Positions 1-7,623 of a stretch of 64,000 nt of DNA are shown in pieces. How positions within the stretch are numbered: the stretch's first letter is position 1; the number at the start of each line of letters is the position of its first letter. Source of the stretch: Halosolutus amylolyticus (GTDB lineage Archaea; Halobacteriota; Halobacteria; Halobacteriales; Natrialbaceae); NCBI RefSeq assembly GCF_023566055.1, contig NZ_JALIQP010000002.1, positions 806,001 to 870,000 of the forward strand, read 5' to 3'. The notes under the pieces were generated by a model that was not told the origin of the DNA, made no database searches, and saw nothing but the letters and a program-made list of their open reading frames with translations. The position numbers and the translations under genes are program-made.

Positions 1-43
1 CGTTCCAGCAGGTTAACGGTCGTCGCGTCCGTCACGATCGACA

Positions 44-463
44 ATGGCGTCCGACCGACACTCGCTGGCCCTCGTCGTCCTCCTCGGCAGTGCGGCGCTC
101 GTTACGCTGGTCGTTCACCTCTCGATCCTGCCGCGGTACTATCCCGACGACCCGTTCACGACCGGGCTGGTCCTGCTGGCCGGCTGGACGACGTTCGCGC
201 TCGTGTTCTACGCGGCCGGACGACTGCGGGCCGGTCCCGCGACGATGCCGAGCATGCGGATCGGCGACGTCGGTCTCGCGCTCTTTTTGCTCTCCGTGTT
301 GTTCGCACTCGCGCTTGACTCGTTCGGGTTCACGCCGGAACTGATCGGTGCGGCGTACGTCCTCCCGGGGATCGGGGCGTACGCCGGCCTCGCGTTGCTC
401 GGCTGGGCGATCGGACAGCGAACCGCGGCGATAAACCGGATCGCCGCCGACGCGGGCGACTGA
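44..463 (+). CDS. hypothetical four-helix membrane protein
   Basis: 139-aa protein that I do not recognise. It has four hydrophobic helices at about residues 8-28, 40-60, 73-92 and 103-123, joined by short loops, and a short charged C-terminus (about 15 residues) likely in the cytoplasm. No catalytic motif or cysteine pair is visible. It stands alone at the window edge, and what lies upstream is not seen. The ATG at 44 is the first start in a frame with normal haloarchaeal codon use. It could be a small integral membrane protein of unknown function; I would not guess a substrate. Confidence 0.7.
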   Translation: MASDRHSLALVVLLGSAALVTLVVHLSILPRYYPDDPFTTGLVLLAGWTTFALVFYAAGRLRAGPATMPSMRIGDVGLALFLLSVLFALALDSFGFTPELIGAAYVLPGIGAYAGLALLGWAIGQRTAAINRIAADAGD

Positions 464-520
464 CCGGTGCCCCGTCGATCGATAGGCGGCCCGATCGCCG
501 CTCTCGATCGATCGCGGCCT

Positions 521-961
521 TCAGGACGATTCCTCGCTGGCGGTCGTGACGAACACCGGAACGTCGCCGAACCGGACGACGTGGTCCGTCACGCTCCCGA
601 CCGCCATCCGGTGGACGCCGCCGCGGCCGCGAGAGCCCATCACGACGAGATCGGCGTCGATCTCCCGGGCGTAGTCGAGTATCTCGGACTCCGGCGGCCC
701 CTCGCGGACCGCTCCGGTCACGTCGAGATCGGCCGGTGCGCGATCGAGCGTATCGTCGACCGTCTCCTGGGCCTGCTGGCGGATCGCCTCCTCGGCACTC
801 GTCGCGTCGCCCGGCAGACGAAGCCCGCCGAGCGGACCGACGTCGGCGACGCAGAGCACGTGTACCGCCGCGTCGTGGACGCCAGCGAGTTCGAAGCCGT
901 CCGCGACGGCGGCCGCGGCGTGGACGCTCCCGTCGGTCGGAACGAGGATCGTATCGAACAT
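521..961 (-). CDS. universal stress protein, UspA family
   Basis: 146-aa single-domain UspA protein. The N-terminus MFDTILVPTDGS is the usual first strand and loop with the conserved Asp. Near the C-terminus, GSRGRGGVHRMAVGSV gives the G-x2-G-x9-G-S/T nucleotide-binding signature, so ATP binding is likely. The start at 961 is chosen because MFDTILVP is the family's normal N-terminus; an upstream in-frame ATG would add eight non-conserved residues. It lies downstream of the geranylgeranyl reductase gene on the same strand, about 100 bp away. It is one of five Usp genes in the window. The signal it answers to cannot be read from the sequence. Confidence 0.9.
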   Translation of the reverse strand: MFDTILVPTDGSVHAAAAVADGFELAGVHDAAVHVLCVADVGPLGGLRLPGDATSAEEAIRQQAQETVDDTLDRAPADLDVTGAVREGPPESEILDYAREIDADLVVMGSRGRGGVHRMAVGSVTDHVVRFGDVPVFVTTASEESS

Positions 962-1060
962 TGCCGGCAGTTCGATCGCCAGCACCGAAAACGCTACTGC
1001 CCGCCGGGACGGCTCGATCGTGAATCGCGCTCCGTCAGTCCGCCGACCGCGACGGCGTCC

Positions 1061-2305
1061 TCACAGCAGGTCGCCGAACGTGAGTTCCTGTTTCGCGAAC
1101 CGGGCGAGCAACGGAAGATCGTCGACGTGGAGGAGTTTCGCGATCGCGGCGGGGTTGCCCTTGTTCGCCCTGGCCAGGGTGTCGTCGTCGAGTCGGTTCA
1201 GGTCGGCCATCAGGCGATCGTAGCGCTCGTCGGGCGCGAGATAGAGGAGTTTCGTCATCAGCAGGCGGGCCCGCACGTTCGGCGCGACGTCCCGGTGCCA
1301 GAGCGTCTCGTAGACCTCGAGGTTCTCGGCCGTCGGTTCGACGTTGCCGTGTTTGAGACAGCTATCTGCCGTCGCGGCCGCCATCCGACCGGATTTCATG
1401 CACTTGTGAATCCCCTCGCCCCAGAGCGGATCGACCGTCGGGACGGTGTCGCCGATCGCCATGAATCGATCGGTGTAGAGTTGGCCGGGCATCTGGATGT
1501 GCGCGGAGCCGCGGTGCATCTTTCCCTCGAGACGCGTGGCGTCCTGGAGTCGCGGGTCGGTGTCGACCCAGTGGTCCAGGTAGTCGTCGATGCTGTAGCT
1601 CTCCCGGCCGTACTGGTGGTACTGTTCGTTGCGGATGTAACAGAGGCCGACCTTGGCCGTGTCCTCGCCGGTGTGGAAGATCCACGAGTAGCCGCCGGGC
1701 GCGAGTTCGTGGTCCAGTCGGAGCATCATCGCGTCGTGGAGGTCCGCGAAGCCGGGCCGATCGACGTCGATCCCCTCGAACTCGTACTCGATGCCGATCG
1801 CGTGGTTCTCGTGCTCGAGGTCGACGACGTCGAGTTTCTTCGCGAGCGGCGCGGCCGGCCCCGTCGCGTCGACGACGATCTCGCCGTAGACCTCCTGGTC
1901 GCCGTTGTAGGTGACGCCGACGATCTCGCCGTTCTCCATGATCGGGGCGGTCACTCGCGCGTCGAAGCGGTACTCGGCCCCGTCCTCGCGGCCGTCGGCG
2001 ACGAGGTAGCGCTTGAAATCCGCGAACTCGAGGACGGCACCGGGCTGTTCACGGACGAAGTGGTCGGTCGGCGACTCGAGGACGACCGAATCGGTGTACT
2101 GCATCACCACGTCGTCGGGAATCCCGAACGCGGCCATCATCGACGGGAACGTCCCCGCAGTCGACTTGTTGCTCTGGCGCGGGAACTCGTCCTCCGACTC
2201 GGTCTCCAGGACGACGACGTCGTACCCGCGTGCCGCGAGGTCCCGGGCGCACTGGGCTCCGGCGGGACCCGCACCGGCGATGACCACATCGTAGCGGTTG
2301 TTCAT
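1061..2305 (-). CDS. geranylgeranyl reductase family FAD-dependent oxidoreductase
   Basis: 414-aa flavoprotein. The N-terminal Rossmann motif AGAGPAGAQCARDLA (about residues 10-24) is followed by the acidic end of strand 2 (VVVLETE). A second FAD-contact motif, AIGDTVPTVDPLWGEGI, lies near residue 290. Both are typical of the digeranylgeranylglycerophospholipid reductase family, which saturates the isoprenoid chains of archaeal lipids; some members reduce other prenyl substrates such as the menaquinone or chlorophyll side chain. The length matches the family. Upstream, the minus strand has an AT-rich TATA-like stretch (2325-2340, TTAATTAGTTTATT on the plus strand). Haloarchaea usually carry several paralogues, so this one's exact substrate is uncertain. 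Confidence 0.85.
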   Translation of the reverse strand: MNNRYDVVIAGAGPAGAQCARDLAARGYDVVVLETESEDEFPRQSNKSTAGTFPSMMAAFGIPDDVVMQYTDSVVLESPTDHFVREQPGAVLEFADFKRYLVADGREDGAEYRFDARVTAPIMENGEIVGVTYNGDQEVYGEIVVDATGPAAPLAKKLDVVDLEHENHAIGIEYEFEGIDVDRPGFADLHDAMMLRLDHELAPGGYSWIFHTGEDTAKVGLCYIRNEQYHQYGRESYSIDDYLDHWVDTDPRLQDATRLEGKMHRGSAHIQMPGQLYTDRFMAIGDTVPTVDPLWGEGIHKCMKSGRMAAATADSCLKHGNVEPTAENLEVYETLWHRDVAPNVRARLLMTKLLYLAPDERYDRLMADLNRLDDDTLARANKGNPAAIAKLLHVDDLPLLARFAKQELTFGDLL

Positions 2306-2402
2306 AGGAACGGGACTGTCTCGGTCCTTAATTAGTTTATTCAGTCGCGATCGCGTACCATCTTGCTGATATGTATTTTTTCGTATCAGTTCCGACGTGT
2401 CG

Positions 2403-2819
2403 TCAGCGAGCGATCGTCACGGGAACGGGTGCCCGGCGGACGATTTGCTCGGCGACGCTTCCCAGGAGGATCCGGGAGACGCCCGTGCGTCCGTGACTGC
2501 CGACGACGATCCGATCGACCCCGTGCTCGCCCGCGTAGTCGACGATGGCGTCCGCGGGTCGACCGTGGATGACGGCCGTGTCGATCGCGCAGTCGTCGTC
2601 CGCCGCGCGATCGCGGGCCGCCTCGAACAGCGCCGCAGCGTCGTCCTCCCGCTGTTCGATCATCCCCTCGACCCCGACGTGGGCAAACTCGCCGTACCCG
2701 CTCTCGGCGAGATCGATGACGTGGAGTACCGTGATATTGTCGTCGGCGTGTTCCGCGCACGCGAACTCGAGTGCCGCCCACCCCGGCTCCGAGTCGTCGA
2801 GCGCGACCAGCAGGTGCAT
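2403..2819 (-). CDS. universal stress protein, UspA family
   Basis: 138-aa UspA domain starting MHLLVALDDSEPGWAALEFA, with the conserved Asp-Asp after strand 1. The C-terminal VGSHGRTGVSRILLGSVAEQ carries the G-x2-G-x9-G-S ATP-binding signature, so it should belong to the nucleotide-binding Usp class. It is about 97 bp upstream of, and on the same strand as, the reductase, and may have its own promoter. It is distinct in sequence from the Usp at 521-961. Confidence 0.9.
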   Translation of the reverse strand: MHLLVALDDSEPGWAALEFACAEHADDNITVLHVIDLAESGYGEFAHVGVEGMIEQREDDAAALFEAARDRAADDDCAIDTAVIHGRPADAIVDYAGEHGVDRIVVGSHGRTGVSRILLGSVAEQIVRRAPVPVTIAR

Positions 2820-2936
2820 AACCGATTCTACGGGGGGACGATACTCGAGTGTACCGCCCGATCGTCGTTGCCCGGCGTCACGAACTGCGCGGCCGGGACC
2901 GAGACGGAGAGGAGTGATCCGGGACCGTCCCGGCCG

Positions 2937-3086
2937 TCACTCGGAGTAGCCCTCCTGGAGGAACGCCCCTTCCGTCTCGTAGATCGACACCAGTTCATCG
3001 ATGAACTCCTCGTACGATTCGTCCTCCTCGATGTGGCTGTCGATCCGCTCCTTGAGGTCGTCGCTGATTTCGATCGTGTGGGTCAT
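2937..3086 (-). CDS. 49-aa acidic protein, DUF7557-like
   Basis: Small protein starting MTHTIEISDDLKERIDSHI and rich in Glu/Asp. A short beta strand (THTIEIS) followed by helices (DDLKERIDSHI, then YEEFIDELVSIYE) resembles a ribbon-helix-helix or VapB-type antitoxin N-terminus. Proteins of this shape are common in haloarchaea; from memory the family is DUF7557. Codon use is normal, with ATG at 3086 and TGA at 2937. There is no toxin-like gene next to it: the Usp gene lies downstream and a PRC-barrel gene diverges upstream. Its role is unknown; a small DNA-binding or protein-binding regulator is an inference. Confidence 0.75.
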   Translation of the reverse strand: MTHTIEISDDLKERIDSHIEEDESYEEFIDELVSIYETEGAFLQEGYSE

Positions 3087-3225
3087 GGTGGATCTGTAGC
3101 TGTCGGCCGCCGTCGACAGTACTGTCGCCGTCCCAGGTCAAATACCCCCGGGCCGCGTGTGCAGACCCCCGAGCAAGCACGGGAAAGCCTCCCAGTTACC
3201 CCCACGGTCGTCGTACCGGGACTAC

Positions 3226-3465
3226 ATGGCAGCCACACTCACCGACGACGTGGTCGGGAAGACGGTCGTCGACGCAGAGGGCAAAGAACTCGGCATCGTC
3301 GCGAGCGTCGATCGGAACCGGGCCGCGGTCGATCCGAACCCCAGCGTCGCGGAGCACCTGCTCGCGAAACTCGGCGTGGAAGGCGAGGACGAGGAGGACT
3401 ACATCGTGACGGAAGACATGCTCGACGCGGTGGGTGAGGAGGTCGTTTTGCGCGGCAACATCTGA
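3226..3465 (+). CDS. PRC-barrel domain protein
   Basis: 79-aa protein. Residues 1-35 (LTDDVVGKTVVDAEGKELGIV) match the PRC-barrel beta pattern: V-G-K-x-V, D-x-x-G, G-x-V. The rest is acidic and ends in ..EVVLRGNI. PRC-barrels occur in ribosome maturation (RimM) and in photosynthetic reaction-centre H subunits; small stand-alone archaeal versions have unclear roles, sometimes linked to RNA or division proteins. The start at 3226 puts the first residue just before the barrel. It is divergent from the 49-aa gene, with about 140 bp between them. Confidence 0.8.
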   Translation: MAATLTDDVVGKTVVDAEGKELGIVASVDRNRAAVDPNPSVAEHLLAKLGVEGEDEEDYIVTEDMLDAVGEEVVLRGNI

Positions 3466-3630
3466 CGGCCGCCGGAACCGGACGTGGCGATCGATCCCGA
3501 ACGACGAGTCGTCGATTCGGGAACACACGTCATCGACTACGACAGCAAAATGGGCCGGACACCGCCGTCTGAACTTGCCACTGTTTACTAGAACCGTACT
3601 CGACCTTCCAGCGTTCAGCCGGGCCGTGGC

Positions 3631-3637
3631 TTTATTA
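3631..3637 (+). promoter_or_regulatory. TATA box for the carboxylase operon
   Basis: TTTATTA centred 27 bp before the ATG at 3661, with a purine/GC-rich BRE-like stretch just upstream. This spacing places transcription start at or next to the ATG at 3661, the standard layout of a haloarchaeal leaderless transcript. It therefore favours translation starting at 3661 rather than only at the carboxylase ATG at 3750. Confidence 0.6.
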
Positions 3638-3660
3638 CCATTGTTTTGCTATACCGTGGC

Positions 3661-3753
3661 ATGAACCAGTGGTCGCGAACGCACGGAGGAACGGCGAACA
3701 CGGCGGACGATACCGGGACGCCGATCGGTCACGAGGCGGGTGAGCGGCGATGA
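3661..3753 (+). CDS. 30-aa leaderless mini-ORF coupled to carboxylase
   Basis: Thirty codons starting MNQWSRTHGG and rich in Gly, Thr and Asp, ending TGA at 3751-3753. The stop overlaps the carboxylase ATG at 3750 by ATGA. It begins where a leaderless transcript from the TTTATTA box should start. I do not recognise the peptide. It could be a leader that feeds ribosomes to the carboxylase by termination-reinitiation, or a small carboxylase accessory peptide. Haloarchaeal propionyl-CoA carboxylase is known to use a small third subunit, PccX, but that is longer (about 84 aa), and I see no similarity. Confidence 0.45.
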   Translation: MNQWSRTHGGTANTADDTGTPIGHEAGERR

Positions 3754-5336
3754 CCGATCGACACGACGCGTCCGTCGAGGACCTGATCGATCGCGTCGAG
3801 CGCGAGAAGCGCGCGGTCGACGACGAGGGCCGCGAGGCCGCCGTCGCCGCCCAGCACGAGCGCGGGAAACTCACGGCCCGCGAGCGGATCGACTACCTCT
3901 GTGACTCCTTCGACGAGATCGGCAAACTCGCTGCGCCGGCACCGACGACGCCGGAGACGGCCGACTGGGAGCGCAAGGACGCCCCGGCAGACGGCATCGT
4001 CACCGGGATCGGCGAGATCGACGGTCGGCCGGCGGCGGTCGCGGCGACCGACTTTACCGTCAAGGGTGGCTCGATCGGCCACACCGGCGGGACCAAGCTC
4101 AAGCGCGTGATGGAACTCGCCCTCGAACAGGGGTATCCCGTCGTCCTGCTCCACGACGGCGGCGGCCACCGGATCCAGGAGGGGTTAGACGCCCGGCCGT
4201 TCGCACAGGGCGACGCCGGCCTGACGACGCTCCAGACGAAGCTCTCGGGCTGGGTCCCGACCGTATCGGCGATGATGGGGCCGGGCTTCGCCGCCGCGAC
4301 GAACTGGGCCGCGATGTCGGACTTCGTGGTGATGGTCGAGGGGACGAGTATGATGGGCGTCGCCGGCCCCTCGCTCGTCGAGGCCGCGCTGGGAACCGAC
4401 CTCAGCAAGCAAGAACTCGGCGGCGCGCGGTTCCAGACCGCCGAGACGGGGATGGCCTCGCTCGCCGTCGACGACGACGAGACCTGTCTCGACGCGATCC
4501 GGACCTACCTCTCGTACCTGCCGCGGAACGCACGGGCCGATCCCCCGATCGACGACGCTCCGAGGCCGCCCACCGACGACGCCAGCGAGCGACTCGTCGA
4601 CGTGATGCCCGCCGACCCGAAGAAGGGGTACGACGTCGACGCGATCGTCGAGGGGATCGTCGATCGAGAGTCGTTCTTCGAACTCAAACCACGGTTCGCG
4701 CAGAACGTCGTCACCGGTTTCGCGCGCCTCGACGGCCGATCGATCGGCGTGATCGCGAACAATCCCCGGATCAAGGCGGGAACGATCGACGCCGGCGCGT
4801 CGGACAAGGCCTCCCACTTCGTCAGCATCTGTGACGCCTTCGGCCTCCCGATCGTCCTGTTGACCGACGTGCCGGGAGTCATGCCGGGGCCGGACTCCGA
4901 GCGCGAGGGGATCGCCCGCCATTCCGCGAAACTCCCGTTCGAACTCAACCGCGCGACGGTACCGACGCTGAACGTCGTCCTCCGACGGGGGTACGGCTAC
5001 GGCTACGTCGCGATGGGCGGCGGCCGATCGACCGACAACGAACTCACCGTCGTCTGGCCGACGGCCGAGATCGCCGCCATGGGGATCGAGGGAGCCGTCG
5101 ACATCGCCTACCGCAAGGTCTACGAGGCGGCCGACGATCCCGAGGCGAAACGCCAGGAACTCATCGACGAGTTCGTCGATCGGACCGGCCCCGTCCGCGC
5201 CGTCGAAGAGATCGGTATCGACGCCGTGATCGACCCCCGGGACACCCGCGATCGGCTCCTGGGCGCGCTCGATCGGGACGGGCCCGACCGCGAGGAAACG
5301 TGGCCGCCGAAAAAGCACCCGATCAACCCGATGTAG
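3750..5336 (+). CDS. acyl-CoA carboxylase beta subunit (carboxyltransferase)
   Basis: 528-aa carboxyltransferase with both crotonase-like halves. The N-terminal CoA-binding half contains GGSIGHTGGTK and GPGFAAATNWAAMSDFVV (oxyanion region). The C-terminal biotin half contains IKAGTIDAGASDKASHFV, PGVMPGPDSEREGIARHSAK and RRGYGYGYVAMGGG. These enzymes move the carboxyl group from carboxybiotin to acetyl-, propionyl- or another acyl-CoA. Length fits the PccB/AccD5 type. No biotin carboxylase or biotin carrier gene is adjacent, so it must pair with subunits encoded elsewhere, and the substrate is undetermined. Its start overlaps the upstream mini-ORF by ATGA. Confidence 0.88.
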   Translation: MTDRHDASVEDLIDRVEREKRAVDDEGREAAVAAQHERGKLTARERIDYLCDSFDEIGKLAAPAPTTPETADWERKDAPADGIVTGIGEIDGRPAAVAATDFTVKGGSIGHTGGTKLKRVMELALEQGYPVVLLHDGGGHRIQEGLDARPFAQGDAGLTTLQTKLSGWVPTVSAMMGPGFAAATNWAAMSDFVVMVEGTSMMGVAGPSLVEAALGTDLSKQELGGARFQTAETGMASLAVDDDETCLDAIRTYLSYLPRNARADPPIDDAPRPPTDDASERLVDVMPADPKKGYDVDAIVEGIVDRESFFELKPRFAQNVVTGFARLDGRSIGVIANNPRIKAGTIDAGASDKASHFVSICDAFGLPIVLLTDVPGVMPGPDSEREGIARHSAKLPFELNRATVPTLNVVLRRGYGYGYVAMGGGRSTDNELTVVWPTAEIAAMGIEGAVDIAYRKVYEAADDPEAKRQELIDEFVDRTGPVRAVEEIGIDAVIDPRDTRDRLLGALDRDGPDREETWPPKKHPINPM

Positions 5337-5433
5337 TCGCTCCGTCGAAACGCTATTCGCCCGAGGATCGGGGAGAAATGAGCAGCGGAACGCGTGTCGA
5401 AATGATTTTCTCCGTTTCTGTAGTATACATCCC

Positions 5434-5625
5434 ATGTCGAACACGACGATCGTCGACTTCATCGAGGAGTGGCAGACTGGCTTCTTTCTCATGCTCGGCA
5501 GTCTCATCGCGGGCAGTATCGGAGGGGTCCTGTTTGGGCAGGTTGGGCTGAACACGATCGGTGGGTTCGTCGTGGGGGTTCTGCTCACGTTCCTCGGCGC
5601 TTCGTACGTCCTCTATGGCCGTTGA
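5434..5625 (+). CDS. 63-aa small membrane protein
   Basis: Starts MSNTTIVDFIEEWQTGFF and then has two hydrophobic helices, about residues 17-36 (LMLGSLIAGSIGGVLFG) and 40-59 (IGGFVVGVLLTFLGASYVL), joined by a short Gly/Gln turn. The Gly-rich helices suggest tight packing or oligomers. No function is recognised. It has its own upstream region with an AT-rich stretch at about 5403-5430 and is separated from the carboxylase by about 100 bp, so it may be transcribed alone. Confidence 0.7.
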   Translation: MSNTTIVDFIEEWQTGFFLMLGSLIAGSIGGVLFGQVGLNTIGGFVVGVLLTFLGASYVLYGR

Positions 5626-5768
5626 GAGGGTCGAATCCGAGTGATCGATCCCTCCTCGAGCGTCAGCGCGCCGCTCGTGACTGGGATCAACCGAATCGGA
5701 CACCGGGACGATCGCCCACTGCGTCGACGCGGTAGAGGGAGCGTCGCCCGGGTCCCGCCGCGCCGCCG

Positions 5769-6551
5769 TCACTCGAGTGCGTCTCGATACTGTCCCACAA
5801 CGTCGTCCGCGGGCGGGCCGTCCGCCCTGATCTCTCCGTCGACGATGATCGTGACCCGGTCGAACAGGTCGGCGAAGGCGGCGACGTTGTGCGTCGAGAC
5901 GACGACCGTCCGATCGCCCGCCCGGTAGGATTCCAGGAACGATCGGATGCGCCGCCGGGAGTAGTCGTCGACGTCGGCGAGCGGTTCGTCGAGGAGGAGG
6001 TACTGCGGCCGCTTGACCAGCGCGAGGCCCAGATCGAGCTTCTTGCGGAAGCCGCCCGACAGTTCGTCCGCCCGGCGGTGTTCGGCGGGGCCGAGCCGGA
6101 GTTCCTCGACGAGCGTGTCGAGCCACGATTCCGGCGGCGGATCGTCGACGAACCCGCGAAAGACCGCAAGGTTCTCCCAGACGGTCAGATCGGGGTAGTA
6201 TCGCGGCTCCTGGAAGCTGTAGCCGACCCGCGCGGTCTCGGCGTCGACCCGGCCGCTCGTCGGGCGTGCGAGCCCCGCCAGCAGGGCGAAGAGGGTCGTC
6301 TTTCCGGAGCCGTTCGGCCCGATCAGGCCGTGGAACCGCCCCGGTTCGAACGCGATCGAGACGTCGTCGAGGGCGGTGGTCGGACCGTACCGTTTCGTGA
6401 CGCCCGACAGGGACAGCGTCGGGGTGGCCGTTCCGACGGCTTCGCTGGCCCTCCCGTCGGAATCGTCGGCCGCAGCGGTGTCGTCGGCGTCGGCACTCGG
6501 TTCGCCCGCCTCGATGTCGGTCTCGTCGGTGGTGGAATCGGTCCTCGTCAC
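5769..6551 (-). CDS. ABC transporter ATP-binding protein
   Basis: 260-aa ATPase. After an acidic Ala/Asp-rich N-terminal tail of about 45 residues come Walker A (GPNGSGKTT), the signature LSGGFRKKLDLG, Walker B (LLLDEPLADVD) and the switch His (VVVSTHN). It resembles ABC-2 exporter ATPases of the NosF/CcmA type. It is the third gene of a minus-strand operon, three bases after the permease gene, with a lipoprotein gene first. The trio is likely an exporter or extractor of unknown substrate. Confidence 0.92.
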   Translation of the reverse strand: MTRTDSTTDETDIEAGEPSADADDTAAADDSDGRASEAVGTATPTLSLSGVTKRYGPTTALDDVSIAFEPGRFHGLIGPNGSGKTTLFALLAGLARPTSGRVDAETARVGYSFQEPRYYPDLTVWENLAVFRGFVDDPPPESWLDTLVEELRLGPAEHRRADELSGGFRKKLDLGLALVKRPQYLLLDEPLADVDDYSRRRIRSFLESYRAGDRTVVVSTHNVAAFADLFDRVTIIVDGEIRADGPPADDVVGQYRDALE

Positions 6552-6554
6552 GCG

Positions 6555-7619
6555 TCATCGCCTCCGCCGGTAGACGACCAGGCTCAGTTTCAGGACGACG
6601 ATCGCGGCGACGAGCGTCGCCGCGAGCCACAGCAGGTAGTCCGCGTACAGCGCCGCCGGCGCGTCCCGGAGCATCGTGCTCCGGGTCGCGATCGCCGAGT
6701 AGTGGGTCGGCAACGCCCGCGAGATCGATCGCTGAGTCGTCGAGAAGAAGCCGACCGGGTAAACGAGACTCGAGAGCGCGACGACGCCCAGCGCGAGCCC
6801 CAGGTTGGCGAACAGCGCGGTCTTCGCGAGCCCGGAGACGAACAGGACGGCCAGCCCGATCGCCGCGAGATAGCCGAACGTCACCCCCAGGACGGCGAGC
6901 GTCGACGGCGACAGCGCCGCCACGTCGTAGCCGAGCCACGCCGTCACGGCGGCGACGACTCCGGCCGGCACCGCGAGCACCGCCCCGTAGAAGAGCAGTT
7001 TACTCGCGACGACGGCGTCGAGGCTGGACTCGGTCTGGAGCCGATCGAGCACCAGCCGTTCCGAGCGCACCTGGTAGGGCAGGTAGACGAGCGCGTAGAG
7101 GACGACGAACGCGAACAGCCCGGTCGGAACGAGGAACTCGGAGAGGGTTCGCGGCTCGTCGACCTGCTCGTGAGCGACGCTGACGGTCGCCGGGAAGGTG
7201 CGATCGAGTTCGGACTCGGCGACGCCGACGGTCTCGTCGATCGGTTCCTGGAACGGAACGAACGCGTGATCCGAGACGACGGTCACCGTCGCGTTCGCGT
7301 CTTCGTCCATGAGCGTCCCCGGCACGCGGATCACGAGGTAGATTTGCTCGCGCTGCAGTGCCCTGATCGCCTCGTCGTTCGTCTCGTACTCCTCGGCCGT
7401 CGCGAACGACGCGAGTCCGGCACGAACGATCGCGACGTCGTTCTCGCTCGCGTCGTCCTCGGCGACGATCCCGACCGGGACGTCCTGCGGAATCGTCTGT
7501 TCGAAGACGACGGTCCCGCCGGCGAGCGCGCCGGGAAGCAACACGAGCAGGACGATCACGAGCCCGAGGTTGCGACGGGCGGCGATCGTCTCCTTTCGAA
7601 GCAGGGCGACCAGGTCCAC
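6555..7619 (-). CDS. ABC-2 type transporter permease
   Basis: 354-aa membrane protein. Helix 1 lies near residues 19-38 and is followed by an extracytoplasmic region of about 120 residues, containing PVGIVAEDDASENDVAIVRA. Five to six further helices run from about residue 165 to the C-terminus, which ends in YRRRR. A single N-terminal helix, a large outer loop and five C-terminal helices is the ABC-2/YhgE-like plan. It sits four bases after the lipoprotein gene and three before the ATPase gene, which argues for one transcript and one complex. Substrate unknown. Confidence 0.88.
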   Translation of the reverse strand: MDLVALLRKETIAARRNLGLVIVLLVLLPGALAGGTVVFEQTIPQDVPVGIVAEDDASENDVAIVRAGLASFATAEEYETNDEAIRALQREQIYLVIRVPGTLMDEDANATVTVVSDHAFVPFQEPIDETVGVAESELDRTFPATVSVAHEQVDEPRTLSEFLVPTGLFAFVVLYALVYLPYQVRSERLVLDRLQTESSLDAVVASKLLFYGAVLAVPAGVVAAVTAWLGYDVAALSPSTLAVLGVTFGYLAAIGLAVLFVSGLAKTALFANLGLALGVVALSSLVYPVGFFSTTQRSISRALPTHYSAIATRSTMLRDAPAALYADYLLWLAATLVAAIVVLKLSLVVYRRRR

Positions 7620-7623
7620 GCAG

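Noticed and set aside
467-2335. Long plus-strand open frame over a Usp and the geranylgeranyl reductase genes
   Set aside because: It is antisense to two clear genes. In GC-rich haloarchaeal DNA the opposite strand of acidic proteins stays open, and its product is Arg/Val-rich without any motif.
3750-5336. Methylmalonyl-CoA decarboxylase alpha subunit instead of acyl-CoA carboxylase beta
   Set aside because: Same fold, but no decarboxylase membrane or biotin subunits nearby; kept the broader carboxyltransferase name.
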